NCBI RefSeq assembly: GCF_021325795.1
Contig: NZ_JAHPZX010000001.1
Location: 434,001-498,000, forward strand
Source of the DNA: Bordetella sp. LUAb4
GTDB lineage: Bacteria > Pseudomonadota > Gammaproteobacteria > Burkholderiales > Burkholderiaceae_B
DNA: 64,000 nucleotides
Direction: 5' to 3'
Shown: positions 43,566 through 52,455 of the stretch, piece by piece
How the letters are laid out: the number at the start of each line of letters is the position of its first letter
How positions within the stretch are numbered: position 1 is the stretch's first letter
Program-made: the position numbers and the translations under genes
Notes under the pieces: model-generated
Databases searched by the model: none
What the model was told of the DNA's origin: nothing
What the model saw: only the letters and a program-made list of their open reading frames with translations

Positions 43566-44144
43566 ATGAGTGCAAAGCCCATCACCTATTTCCCCGCCCC
43601 GCGCCTCGCGCACTACTGTAGCCAGTGCGGCACGCCCATCGTCCGGCGCGTCCCCGAAGGCGACAACCGTGAACGCGATGTCTGCGACAACTGCGGCGCC
43701 ATCCACTACCAGAATCCGCGGGTGGTGGTGGGTACCGTCCCCGTATGGGAAGGCCGCATCCTGCTGTGCCGGCGCGCCATCGAGCCGCGCTATGACACGT
43801 GGACGCTGCCGGCGGGCTTCATGGAATTGGGCGAAACCACCGCGCAAGGCGCGCTGCGCGAAACCCTGGAGGAATCCGGGGCGCGCGTGCAACTGGGCGG
43901 CATCTTCACCATCGTCGATGTGCCGCAGGTGGACCAGGTGCACATCTACCATCTGGCCCAGGCCCTGGGCCCTGAACTCGATCCCGGCCCCGAAAGCCTG
44001 GAGGCACGTTACTTCGACGAGGCCGAAATCCCCTGGGATGACCTGTCCTTCCGCACCGTGGTGACGACGCTGCGGCATTACCTGGAAGATCGCCGGCGCG
44101 GCGTGTTCGCGCCGCACTATTACTCTCTCGATACCCCGCATTGA
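43566..44144 (+). CDS. NUDIX hydrolase with N-terminal zinc ribbon
   Basis: 192 residues. Zinc ribbon [10 protein letters not shown] and [10 protein letters not shown] (two CxxC pairs) followed by a complete Nudix box [23 protein letters not shown]. It hydrolyses a nucleoside diphosphate derivative (ADP-ribose or similar class) with Mg2+. The stop overlaps the TTG start of aat by three bases. Confidence 0.93.
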   Translation: MSAKPITYFPAPRLAHYCSQCGTPIVRRVPEGDNRERDVCDNCGAIHYQNPRVVVGTVPVWEGRILLCRRAIEPRYDTWTLPAGFMELGETTAQGALRETLEESGARVQLGGIFTIVDVPQVDQVHIYHLAQALGPELDPGPESLEARYFDEAEIPWDDLSFRTVVTTLRHYLEDRRRGVFAPHYYSLDTPH

Positions 44145-44905
44145 AGCTGCCCTGGCTGGAACCCGATACGCCGCTGCCACCCGCCGAATTCGCGCTGCGC
44201 GACCCGGACGGCCTGCTGGCGGCAGGTGCCGATCTGTCGGTGCAACGCCTGCAAGAGGCATATGGCAAGGGCATCTTCCCCTGGTATTCCGAAGGTGAAC
44301 CGGTGCTCTGGTGGAGTCCCGATCCGCGCATGGTGCTGGCCTGCGCCGACTTCGTCGAGTCGCACTCCCTGGCCAAGCGCCTGCGGCGCATGGCGCGCGA
44401 GGAAGGCACGTCCGCGGCGACCATCGAGGTCCGTGTCGACACCGCCTTCGAGCAGGTGCTGCGGGCCTGCGCCGCGCCGCGCGGGCAGCAGAACGCCACC
44501 TGGATCACGCCGGAGATGCAGGATGCCTACCTGGCCTGGCATCGGGCGGGCGGCGCCCACAGCATTGAAACCTGGATCGATGGGCGCCTGTGCGCCGGCC
44601 TGTACGGTATCAGCCTGGGCGGCATGTTCTTCGGTGAATCGATGTTCACGCACGTCACCGACGGCTCGAAAATCGCGCTTTGCCATCTGGTGCGCTTCCT
44701 GGTCCGCCACGGTGTGCCCTGGATCGACTGCCAGCAGCAGACGCGCCATCTGGCCAGCCTGGGCGCACAACCTGTCCAGCGCGCCCGCTTCGTCGATGAA
44801 GTGCAACAGTTGGTCAGGCAGGCACCGCCCCCCTGGCACCCGGGGCGCCTCGATACGTCGGGCCGACTGCATCCTCTGCCGGTGCCTGCGGCCGATCCGG
44901 TTTAG
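44141..44905 (+). CDS. aat: Leucyl/phenylalanyl-tRNA-protein transferase
   Basis: 254 residues. [20 protein letters not shown] and [45 protein letters not shown] and [18 protein letters not shown] are hallmark Aat segments. It adds Leu or Phe to N-terminal Lys/Arg, making degrons for ClpS-ClpAP. The start is TTG at 44141 in a TTGA overlap with the NUDIX stop, so translation is coupled. bpt follows. Confidence 0.95.
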   Translation: MKLPWLEPDTPLPPAEFALRDPDGLLAAGADLSVQRLQEAYGKGIFPWYSEGEPVLWWSPDPRMVLACADFVESHSLAKRLRRMAREEGTSAATIEVRVDTAFEQVLRACAAPRGQQNATWITPEMQDAYLAWHRAGGAHSIETWIDGRLCAGLYGISLGGMFFGESMFTHVTDGSKIALCHLVRFLVRHGVPWIDCQQQTRHLASLGAQPVQRARFVDEVQQLVRQAPPPWHPGRLDTSGRLHPLPVPAADPV

Positions 44906-44971
44906 GCGTTATCATGTCCGCACGCAGCCGGCCACGCATACCACGACAGGCCGGCGACAGCCGCAGCGCAC

Positions 44972-45712
44972 ATGAGCCAGCTCAAGGAACTTCCGTTTTC
45001 CACTCTGCAGTTCTATGCGACAGCGCCTTACCCGTGCAGTTATCTGCCCGGACGCCAGGCCCGCTCGCAAGTGGCTGCGCCTGGGCATCTGATCAACGCT
45101 GGCACCTATTCGCAATTGGTCGAACAGGGCTTCCGCCGTAGCGGCCTGTTCACCTACCGGCCGCATTGTGACGGCTGCCACGCCTGCATCCCGGTCCGGG
45201 TCGACACCAAGCAGTTCGCGCCCAACCGCAGCCAACGGCGCGCCTGGCGCGACCATGGCAATCTGCAATCTTTCGTGGCCGAGCTGGCCTGGTCGCCGGA
45301 ACACTACTCCCTGTACACCCGCTATCAGCAGGGCCGCCATCCGGGCGGCGGCATGGACGAGGACAGTCGCACCCAATACGCGCAATTCCTGTTGACCAGC
45401 CGCGTCAACACCCGGCTGGTGGAATTCCGCACGCCCGACGGCGAATTGGCGATGGTATCGATCATCGATGTGCTGGACGAGGGCCTGTCGTCCGTCTACA
45501 CCTTCTACGATCCCGCCATCCCGGGCAGCCTGGGCACTTACAGCATCCTGTGGCAGATCGAGCAGTGCCGCACCCTGGACCTGCCCTGGCTTTACCTGGG
45601 CTACTGGATCGAGGCCAGCCGCAAGATGGCCTACAAGGCCAACTTCCAGCCGGCCGAGCTGCTGGTCAACGGCCTGTGGCAGCCGGCGCGGGAAGACGGA
45701 GCGGCCCTGTAG
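44972..45712 (+). CDS. bpt: Aspartate/glutamate leucyltransferase (N-end rule)
   Basis: 246 residues. N-terminal [20 protein letters not shown] with the conserved Cys, [37 protein letters not shown], and the GNAT-like core [40 protein letters not shown]. It attaches Leu to N-terminal Asp/Glu. Together with aat it supplies the bacterial N-degron pathway. 66 bases after aat. Confidence 0.95.
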   Translation: MSQLKELPFSTLQFYATAPYPCSYLPGRQARSQVAAPGHLINAGTYSQLVEQGFRRSGLFTYRPHCDGCHACIPVRVDTKQFAPNRSQRRAWRDHGNLQSFVAELAWSPEHYSLYTRYQQGRHPGGGMDEDSRTQYAQFLLTSRVNTRLVEFRTPDGELAMVSIIDVLDEGLSSVYTFYDPAIPGSLGTYSILWQIEQCRTLDLPWLYLGYWIEASRKMAYKANFQPAELLVNGLWQPAREDGAAL

Positions 45713-45751
45713 CTCCCCCGGATCCCCGCTCTGCCTCTACAATTCGCCCCC

Positions 45752-46801
45752 ATGTCTATCCTCTTTCAAGCCTACCCCCTGGCCCGCGCGGCGCTATTCG
45801 CCATGGATGCGGAAACCGCGCATGAAGTGACCTTGAAGTCGCTGCAACGCGCTTACGATTGCGGCGCCACGCGCTCGCTATTGCATGCCGCGCCGATGGC
45901 ACCGACGGATCTGATGGGGCTGCGCCTGCGCAATCCCGTCGGCCTGGCCGCGGGCCTGGACAAGAACGGCGCCTACGTGGACGCGCTGGGTAATCTGGGA
46001 TTCGGTTTCATCGAAGTTGGCACGGTGACGCCGCGGGCCCAGCCCGGCAATCCCAAGCCGCGCATGTTCCGCCTGCCGCGCGCCGAAGCGCTGATCAACC
46101 GGCTGGGGTTCAACAACCAGGGCCTGGAAGCCTTCATCGCCAACGTCACGCGCGGCAAATGGCGCGCGCAGGGCGGCATCCTGGGCCTGAACATCGGCAA
46201 GAACGCCGACACGCCCATCGAGCGCGCCGCCGAGGATTACCTGATCGGCCTGTCGGGGGTATATCCCCATGCCGATTACGTGACGGTGAATATCTCGTCG
46301 CCCAATACCAAGAACCTGCGCGCCCTGCAGAGCAGCGATGAATTGGGCGATCTGCTGGCGCAATTGCAGGAGCGGCGCAAGCAGCTGGCCGACACGCACG
46401 GCCGCCAGGTACCGCTTGCGGTCAAGATCGCGCCGGACTTGACCACCGAACAGATCGACGCCATTGCGGACACGCTGCCGCGCTACGGCGTGGATGGCGT
46501 CATCGCAACCAACACCACGTTGTCGCGTGCAGCGGTAGCCACGCTACCGCACGCGCAAGAGGCTGGCGGCCTGTCAGGCCCGCCGGTACATGAATTGTCC
46601 CTGGCGGTCATTTCCCGCCTGCGCGAACGCATGGGCAAGGACTTCGCCATCATCGGCGTGGGCGGCATCGTCTCCGGCCGCCAGGCGCGGGAAAAGATGG
46701 CCGCGGGGGCCAACGCCATCCAGGTCTATACCGGCCTGATCTACAAGGGCCCGGCCCTGGTGCGCGAATGCGTCCAGGCTATAGCCACCGGCGTAAGGTA
46801 A
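45752..46801 (+). CDS. pyrD: Dihydroorotate dehydrogenase (quinone), class 2
   Basis: 349 residues. N-terminal helical membrane-association segment, then the FMN barrel: [83 protein letters not shown] and [20 protein letters not shown]. It oxidises dihydroorotate to orotate with quinone as acceptor, the fourth step of pyrimidine synthesis, on the inner-membrane surface. 39 bases after bpt. Confidence 0.97.
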   Translation: MSILFQAYPLARAALFAMDAETAHEVTLKSLQRAYDCGATRSLLHAAPMAPTDLMGLRLRNPVGLAAGLDKNGAYVDALGNLGFGFIEVGTVTPRAQPGNPKPRMFRLPRAEALINRLGFNNQGLEAFIANVTRGKWRAQGGILGLNIGKNADTPIERAAEDYLIGLSGVYPHADYVTVNISSPNTKNLRALQSSDELGDLLAQLQERRKQLADTHGRQVPLAVKIAPDLTTEQIDAIADTLPRYGVDGVIATNTTLSRAAVATLPHAQEAGGLSGPPVHELSLAVISRLRERMGKDFAIIGVGGIVSGRQAREKMAAGANAIQVYTGLIYKGPALVRECVQAIATGVR

Positions 46802-46902
46802 CGACAGCCGTACCTGCGCGCGGGACGTCGCACTACCATTGAGATCCGATGACGAGTGGCGGCCCTCGCCCTCCCCCGCTCTACGCCCGGTTCACGGAAA
46901 AG

Positions 46903-46940
46903 ACAGGCCTCGATCCACCCTCCGGTGGATCGAGGCCTGT
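46903..46940. other. Perfect 17-bp hairpin in the pyrD-phaP intergenic region
   Basis: ACAGGCCTCGATCCACC and its exact complement are separated by a four-base loop, CTCC. It has only TTTCC on one side and CTTTTCC on the other, so it may be a bidirectional terminator between convergent genes or a repeat-element stem. The 355-base gap (46802-47156) holds no gene. Confidence 0.75.
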
Positions 46941-47037
46941 TTCCTTGGGAAGTAGAAGATACGCCGCATGGCGGACGCGCCCCCTACCGCAGGGCAAAAA
47001 AGCGCCACCGGAGGTCACAAAGCGGCCAGCTTGGAAC

Positions 47038-47065
47038 AAAAAAAGGGGCCGCCCTAAGGCGGCCC
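47038..47065 (-). terminator. Rho-independent terminator of phaP
   Basis: On the minus strand an 8-bp stem GGGCCGCC / GGCGGCCC with a four-base loop is followed by seven T (with CC between), about 90 bases past the phaP stop. Confidence 0.85.
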
Positions 47066-47156
47066 AATTTCCAGCTCTGCTCAAACTCTACAAAGCATAC
47101 CCCTGCTTAAGCGTCCGGCCAAGCGCGCCGCTGGCGCACCCGGTCCCGGCATCCAC

Positions 47157-47747
47157 TCAAGCCGCGGCGGTAGCGCGACGGCTACGGGGCGAGGCAACTT
47201 TATTGGCAGCGTCGGCGGCATCCGAAGCAGCCTTGAAAGTCGCGTTGGCGGCGGCATTCAGGTTCGACTCGGCGACTTCAGCAGCCTGCTTGGCAGCCTT
47301 GGTCATCGAATCATAGGCGCTGGTCGCGGTGGCCAGCGAGGACTTGATCAGGGCGACAGCACCTTCCGAACCGGTCGGGGCATTCTTGGACCACTGATCG
47401 ATGGCTTCCGAGATCTGCACCTGGCCTTCAGCGATCTGCTCTTCACCCAGCTTGACCAGTTCGGTCTGCACGCCGGTGACGATGTCGTACACATGCTTGC
47501 CATAGGCCAGGGCCTTTTCAGCGCCCGGTTGCACCAGATTGGTCGAGAAAGCAACAGCTTCCTGCGCATCCTTGACGTCGCTGGCTTGCTGCGAACGCAG
47601 GGCCACCTCGTCCAAGCTGGCCTTGACGACCTTCAGATTCAGGTCGATCAGCTTTTCAAAACCGGAAAACATCGCGGTTTGAGCCGCGATGAAGGTGTTG
47701 ATTTGCGCTTTCTGGCGGGCCAGGACTTGTTGGGGAATGGCGGTCAT
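47157..47747 (-). CDS. phaP: Phasin (polyhydroxyalkanoate granule protein)
   Basis: 196 residues, helical amphipathic protein: PQQVLARQKAQINTFIAAQT, FEKLIDLNLKVVKASLDEVA, LRSQQASDVKDAQEAVAFST and the Ala-rich C-terminus with PRSRRATAAA (related to the C-terminal phasin motif). It coats PHB granules. Good GGAGA before the ATG, own terminator, monocistronic. Confidence 0.93.
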   Translation of the reverse strand: MTAIPQQVLARQKAQINTFIAAQTAMFSGFEKLIDLNLKVVKASLDEVALRSQQASDVKDAQEAVAFSTNLVQPGAEKALAYGKHVYDIVTGVQTELVKLGEEQIAEGQVQISEAIDQWSKNAPTGSEGAVALIKSSLATATSAYDSMTKAAKQAAEVAESNLNAAANATFKAASDAADAANKVASPRSRRATAAA

Positions 47748-48224
47748 TTACGAATCTCCTGTGTGGGACACCCGGGTCCCTAATGGTGTAGCTGTCCGTC
47801 TGATGCGGTGCGCATGGCGCACAATTCTCAAACAAAACAACTACTTGGATACTCTGTAGCCATCGAGGGGTGGCATCCCGTTACGCTCGCCCTGCTGCCG
47901 GCGGAATCGTCTGCTGCACTGCACAATTGCCATTTTATGCGCGTTCAATTTGATGTCAAGCACATTTTGTGCGTCGCAACAAAAGAAACATTATGGCTGT
48001 GTAGACTAATCTCGGCAAGCGCCCTCAGACTACGCCGGGTTTGTTACGGTTCTGATGCAACATGGGGAAACACCTGGGATGACGCCGTTGCCTTTCTTAC
48101 TTAGACTGCGACCGAGTACCTAACAATAAATAGCATCAAGGCAGGCGTGCACAACCGGACCATGTGTTCCGAAATGCCCGACCCGCTTGCAGCGAATAAC
48201 GAAATACACCCTGAGGAGACGTCA
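47748..48224. other. Divergent intergenic region between phaP and a Bug gene
   Basis: 477 bases without a gene. It contains AT-rich promoter-like sequence and a small palindrome GCACA-TTT-TGTGC at 47960-47972. No riboswitch recognised. Confidence 0.4.
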
Positions 48225-49205
48225 ATGGTTTTTCGTGCCCGTCCGGTTTCCGCGCTGCTCGCGGCAGCTACTTTCTGTTGCATGGCTGTTGCGGCGCAGG
48301 CCGCCTATCCGGATCACGTCGTCAACATGGTTGTTCCATTCGCCGCCGGCGGCCCCACGGATAACGTGGCGCGCTCCCTGGCCGAAGCCATGCGCCCCAC
48401 GCTCGGTCAGACGGTGATCGTGGAAAACAAGGGGGGTGCGGGCGGCACCATCGGCACGACCTATGTGGCGCGCGCCGAAGCGGACGGCTACACCGTGCTG
48501 CTGATGCACGTCGGTTTTTCCACCGCGCCGTCGCTGTACAAGAACCCCGGCTATGACGCCCTGAAGAGCTTCGAGCCCATCGGACTGGTGGTCGACGTGC
48601 CGATGACGGTGATCGCGCGCGACAACTTCCCGCCCAACACCATTCAAGAACTGGCCAAATACGTCAAGGACAACAAGGACAGCGTGACGCTGGCCAATGC
48701 CGGTATCGGCGCCGCCAGCCATCTGTGCGGCACCATGCTCAGCGAAGCCTTCGGCGTGCAGTTGTTGACCGTGCCCTACAAGGGCACCGCACCGGCCATG
48801 AACGACTTGCTGGGCAAACAGGTCGACCTGATGTGCGACCAGACCACCAACACCACGCAACAGATCGCCGGCAAGAAGGTCAAGGCCTATGCCGTGACCA
48901 GCCTGCAGCGCGTGCCGACCCTGGCCAACATTCCCACCATGAACGAGTCCGGCTACAAGGGCTTCGAAGTGGGTATCTGGCACGGTATGTGGGTGCCGAA
49001 AGGCACGCCCAAGCCGGTGGTCGACAAGCTGGTGCAGAGCTTGCAAGCCGCGGTCAACGATCCCAAGTTCCAGGAACGCATGGGTGGCCTGGGCGCCGTG
49101 GTCCTGACCAAGGAAGCGAATCCGAAGTCGCTGGAAGACAAGGTCAAGCAACAGGTGCCGCAATGGGCGGAACTGTTCAAGAAAGCGGGTGTAGAAAAAC
49201 AATAA
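48225..49205 (+). CDS. Bug/TctC-family periplasmic solute-binding protein
   Basis: 326 residues from ATG 48225 (GAGGAG upstream). Sec signal with cleavage near AAQA|AY. Motifs YPDHVVNMVVPFAAGGPTDN, VIVENKGGAGGTIGTTYVAR, LTVPYKGTAPAMNDLLG and VGIWHGMWVPKGTPKPVVD. A monocistronic gene closed by a strong terminator at 49242. The convergent IclR gene may not be related. Confidence 0.93.
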   Translation: MVFRARPVSALLAAATFCCMAVAAQAAYPDHVVNMVVPFAAGGPTDNVARSLAEAMRPTLGQTVIVENKGGAGGTIGTTYVARAEADGYTVLLMHVGFSTAPSLYKNPGYDALKSFEPIGLVVDVPMTVIARDNFPPNTIQELAKYVKDNKDSVTLANAGIGAASHLCGTMLSEAFGVQLLTVPYKGTAPAMNDLLGKQVDLMCDQTTNTTQQIAGKKVKAYAVTSLQRVPTLANIPTMNESGYKGFEVGIWHGMWVPKGTPKPVVDKLVQSLQAAVNDPKFQERMGGLGAVVLTKEANPKSLEDKVKQQVPQWAELFKKAGVEKQ

Positions 49206-49241
49206 GCCCGATTGATCGGCCCTTTACCGGGCCGAAGTGAA

Positions 49242-49268
49242 AAGCCCGGCCTGCCGGGCTTTTTTTTC
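49242..49268 (+). terminator. Rho-independent terminator of the Bug gene
   Basis: Stem AAGCCCGG / CCGGGCTT with a four-base loop, then a run of T, 37 bases after the stop. Confidence 0.9.
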
Positions 49269-49316
49269 GTCCTGGCCGGGCGCGCGCGCAGTCAGGCCCG
49301 GTGGACCAGGCCGGCG

Positions 49317-50195
49317 CTACGCGGCCTGCGCGCCGTTGGGCGCCAGTGCCATGTCGGCATCAGCGGTGGGGGCCTCGAAACCCAGCGATTCAGAGATCTG
49401 CACCGCGGTATCCCGCAGGCGCTGGATCCATTCGTCTTGCAGGCGTTCGGCCGGCGCGGAGATCGACAGGCCGGCGACCAGCTTGCCCGTGTCGTCGTAA
49501 ATCCCCGCCGCAATGCAGCGCACGCCCAGTTCCAGTTCCTCGTTGTCACGCGCATAACCATGACGGCGCACCAGTGCCAGCTCGCGTTCCAGCTGATCCA
49601 GTTCGGTCAGGCTGTTGCGGGTATGACCCGCCAGTCCCGTGCGCAGGGCGTAGGCACGCACCTGGCGCGTATCGATGGTGGACAGGAACAGCTTGCCGGT
49701 AGAAGTCAGGTGCAAGGGCGCGCGGCCACCGATGGCGCGCACCACCTGCATGCCGGAGCGCTCGCTCCAGGCGCGATCGATATAGACGATTTCATCGCCC
49801 TGCTGTACGGACAGATTGACGGTCTGCCCCGTCAGGCGATGCAGGACGCGCATGGGCGACAGCGCGGCCTCGCGCACATTCAGCCGCCCCTTGACCAGGG
49901 AACCCAGCTCCAGCAAGCGCATGCCCAGCTGGTAGACGCCGTTGTCGACGCGCTCCACATAACGCCCGACGACCAGGTCGTTGAGGATGCGGTGCGCGGT
50001 CGACGCATGCAGTCCGGTCGTCGCCGCCAGTTCTTTCAGGCTAACCGGCTCCGGCTGGGCAGCCAAGGCATCGAGCAGGCACATGGCCCGCTCCAGTACC
50101 TGGATGGCAATGGTGGTATGGACGCCCGCCACGGGCGCCGTCCCGGTGCTATCAGTCAAAGAACGCCTCATGGAATCCACACTCTTCTCACGCAA
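49317..50195 (-). CDS. IclR-family transcriptional regulator
   Basis: 292 residues. HTH: IQVLERAMCLLDALAAQPEP, KELAATTGLHASTAHRILND. Effector domain: VNLSVQQGDEIVYIDRAWSE, IGGRAPLHLTSTGKLFLST, ELGVRCIAAGIYDDTGKLVA and LSISAPAERL. A palindrome sits in its promoter region at 50244-50259. Its target is not obvious; the Bug gene at 48225 lies convergent to it. Confidence 0.93.
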   Translation of the reverse strand: MREKSVDSMRRSLTDSTGTAPVAGVHTTIAIQVLERAMCLLDALAAQPEPVSLKELAATTGLHASTAHRILNDLVVGRYVERVDNGVYQLGMRLLELGSLVKGRLNVREAALSPMRVLHRLTGQTVNLSVQQGDEIVYIDRAWSERSGMQVVRAIGGRAPLHLTSTGKLFLSTIDTRQVRAYALRTGLAGHTRNSLTELDQLERELALVRRHGYARDNEELELGVRCIAAGIYDDTGKLVAGLSISAPAERLQDEWIQRLRDTAVQISESLGFEAPTADADMALAPNGAQAA

Positions 50196-50243
50196 GGATC
50201 ACCGCAAAGGGATTTTGCGGCGTCGCAGCATTTTTATGGTTCC

Positions 50244-50259
50244 CGTATTGTGAAATACG
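50244..50259. promoter_or_regulatory. Palindrome CGTATT-GTGA-AATACG
   Basis: A perfect 6-bp inverted repeat (extended by CC/GG with a gap) about 50 bases before the IclR start. A possible autoregulatory operator. Confidence 0.55.
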
Positions 50260-50279
50260 AACGGGGTTTTGACAACCGC

Positions 50280-51086
50280 TCAATCCGGGGCCGTCATGTG
50301 TCCCCCAAGGCGCAAGGCCTCGTCGCGCAGGAAGGCCAGCGCCTCCGCCGCCGCGGCGGGTTCGCCTTTCACGCCCAGTTCGATATGGGGGCGCTTGCCG
50401 CCCTCGCCCACGCTGGGCAGGCTGAAGGCGCGCACCTGCGGCCAGCGCGCCTGCACGGCTTCCATCGCGGGAGTGATGCGCGATTCGGGCAGGCCATAGA
50501 CCAGGAAAGAATGCTCGGCGTGGCTGACTTGATGATGCAGATCGCGGTAGCGCTGGTCCAAGGTCCATTCGAGCATGGGCCAGGCCATGACCGGAAAACC
50601 GGGCACGAAGGTGTGGTCGCGGATGAAGAAACCGGGGATGCGGTTGTAGGGATTGGGCACGATTTCGCTGCCGACGGGAAAGACACCCATCTGCAGGCGC
50701 TGCTGGTTTTCCGGTGTGCTCATGTCGGCGCTGCCACGGCCTTCCGCGGCCATGTCGGCGCAGCGCAGGGCAATCTGCTCGGCGGCGTCGGGATGCAGCG
50801 CCAGGGGCAGGTCCAACGCCGCCGCGGCGGCCTGGCGGGTGTGGTCGTCGGGTGTGCCGCCGATACCGCCGCAGGAAAGGACGATGTCGCCCGTGGCGAA
50901 GCTGTGCCGGTACGCGGCCACCAGATCGTCGCGCTCGTCGGACAGGATCTGCGCCCACGCCAGTTTCAGGCCGCGCGCCGACAGCAGCTCGACCACCTTG
51001 GAAAAATGCTTGTCCTGCCGGCGCCCGGACAGGATTTCATCGCCGACGATGATCAGCCCGATACGCCGCGCGTTTGCTGTCGCCAT
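50280..51086 (-). CDS. Competence/damage-inducible CinA-like molybdopterin-binding domain protein
   Basis: 268 residues, MoaB/Mog/CinA N-terminal fold: RRIGLIIVGDEILSGRRQDK, AWAQILSDERDDLVAAYRHS, VLSCGGIGGTPDDHTRQAAA and FPVGSEIVPNPYNRIPGFFI. The C-terminal deamidase domain of full CinA is missing. Stand-alone forms of this domain have an unclear role (nucleotide or ADP-ribose pyrophosphatase activity is known for CinA). Confidence 0.9.
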   Translation of the reverse strand: MATANARRIGLIIVGDEILSGRRQDKHFSKVVELLSARGLKLAWAQILSDERDDLVAAYRHSFATGDIVLSCGGIGGTPDDHTRQAAAAALDLPLALHPDAAEQIALRCADMAAEGRGSADMSTPENQQRLQMGVFPVGSEIVPNPYNRIPGFFIRDHTFVPGFPVMAWPMLEWTLDQRYRDLHHQVSHAEHSFLVYGLPESRITPAMEAVQARWPQVRAFSLPSVGEGGKRPHIELGVKGEPAAAAEALAFLRDEALRLGGHMTAPD

Positions 51087-51120
51087 ATTTATTCCCTGAA
51101 ATGAAAGCCGTTTGAGCCCT

Positions 51121-51930
51121 TCACGGCGCCATGTCGATCACCGTTTCCTGCCGCAGCCGCTGCAGCGCGTCCAGCCCGTAGTGGGCGAACACCAATGCGG
51201 AGAACACCGGCAGGAATACCCAGGCCGGCGGCAGCAGGTTGATCAGCGCGCAAATGAAACCCACTGACCAGAAACCCAGATTGTGACGGCGCAGCAGCAG
51301 GCGGCGTTCCGTCGGCGTGGCGTGTTCGACGATGGCGTCGATACGCATCATCCGCGAAAACGCGAAGGCCCACCAGAAGATGTGCAGCAGCAGCGCCATC
51401 GGCGGCACCAGCCACAAGGGCAAGGTCAGCACCCAGCCCACCGCGAAGGCCACGCTGACCCACAAAGCATTCCATACGCTCACGGCGGTGGCATGGCGGC
51501 CCTGGCGGTCGACCGCCTTGTATTCCCGCGCGCCGACATGGCGCAGCACCAGCGGCATGACGAAAATCGCGGCGATAGCCAGCCCCAGGATGCCAGATAC
51601 CGGCAGCAGAATGGCCGCGGCCAGCACGGGCACCAGGTAGAGCTTGAGCGAGAACAGGCCGACGCTGATCATCCAGTTGTCGACGCTGTTGATCACATTC
51701 CATTGCGATGCCTCGTCGCGCAGCCATTCGGTCAGGGGCGCCCAGCCGAACCACAGCAGCAGGATCCCGCCGGCCAGGGCGATGAGGAAAGGCAGCAGGA
51801 TCGCGAACAGCATCGTGGGATGGCACTGCGACACAGCGGCGCGCTTGAATGCGCGTCCGACCCCGGCCATGCCGGCGCTGGGCACGGGTACGCCGGGGCG
51901 GACGGGCACGGGAGGTAAGGTTCTGTTCAT
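51121..51930 (-). CDS. EI24-domain integral membrane protein
   Basis: 269 residues from ATG 51930. Several transmembrane helices (AILLPFLIALAGGILLLWFG, LYLVPVLAAAILLPVSGILG, WVSVAFAVGWVLTLPLWLVP, VGFICALINLLPPAWVFLPV) and the EI24/CysZ-like loop YKAVDRQGRHA. Function in this group is unknown. It is followed by the CinA-like gene 34 bases downstream. Confidence 0.87.
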   Translation of the reverse strand: MNRTLPPVPVRPGVPVPSAGMAGVGRAFKRAAVSQCHPTMLFAILLPFLIALAGGILLLWFGWAPLTEWLRDEASQWNVINSVDNWMISVGLFSLKLYLVPVLAAAILLPVSGILGLAIAAIFVMPLVLRHVGAREYKAVDRQGRHATAVSVWNALWVSVAFAVGWVLTLPLWLVPPMALLLHIFWWAFAFSRMMRIDAIVEHATPTERRLLLRRHNLGFWSVGFICALINLLPPAWVFLPVFSALVFAHYGLDALQRLRQETVIDMAP

Positions 51931-52015
51931 AGGGTCTTGGGCATGGAAGGCATAGCGCGGAAAGTGCCGCGGAAGATCGCGGGTATGATAGGCCAAGCTT
52001 TGAACCCTTGCCGAC

Positions 52016-52435
52016 ATGTCCGTTCCCTCGACCTCCATCGCCCCCCTGCCCGTCCCGGCCAGCCTGGCCTTCGAACCGGACGATCCCTCTCTGAATGAAC
52101 GGCTGCGGGAAACCGATGTCGGCCTGGTCGCGTGCTTCTGTGCCGCCTGGTGCGACACCTGCCGGGAATACCGGCCCAAGCTGGATGACCTGGCGGCGCA
52201 ATGGCCGCAATTCGCCTTTGCGTGGATCGATATCGAGGATCACGCCGATTTGCTCGGCGACGAGGACGTGGAGAACTTCCCCACAATTCTGGTCCAGATT
52301 GGCGGCCGTAGCGTTTTCTACGGCCCCATGCTGCCGCATATCGGCCATCTGGAACGGCTGCTGGGCACGTTGGACGCCAGCAGCCCGACGGTGGCTACCC
52401 AGTTGCCCGACGTAAGAGCGATGCTGGGTCGTTGA
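52016..52435 (+). CDS. Thioredoxin-family protein
   Basis: 139 residues. The active site is CAAWCDTCREYRPKLDDLAA (WCxxC), with IDIEDHADLLGDEDVENFPT giving the cis-Pro. No signal peptide, so it is cytoplasmic. A dithiol reductase of unknown partner. It is convergent with the DEAD helicase; the inverted repeat TGATCCC-T-GGGATCA (52433-52447) lies between them. Confidence 0.9.
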   Translation: MSVPSTSIAPLPVPASLAFEPDDPSLNERLRETDVGLVACFCAAWCDTCREYRPKLDDLAAQWPQFAFAWIDIEDHADLLGDEDVENFPTILVQIGGRSVFYGPMLPHIGHLERLLGTLDASSPTVATQLPDVRAMLGR

Positions 52436-52455
52436 TCCCTGGGATCAGGGGCCGT

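Noticed and set aside
49212-51104. A 630-codon plus-strand open frame
   Set aside because: Antisense to the IclR and CinA-like genes whose families are clear; composition is shadow-like.
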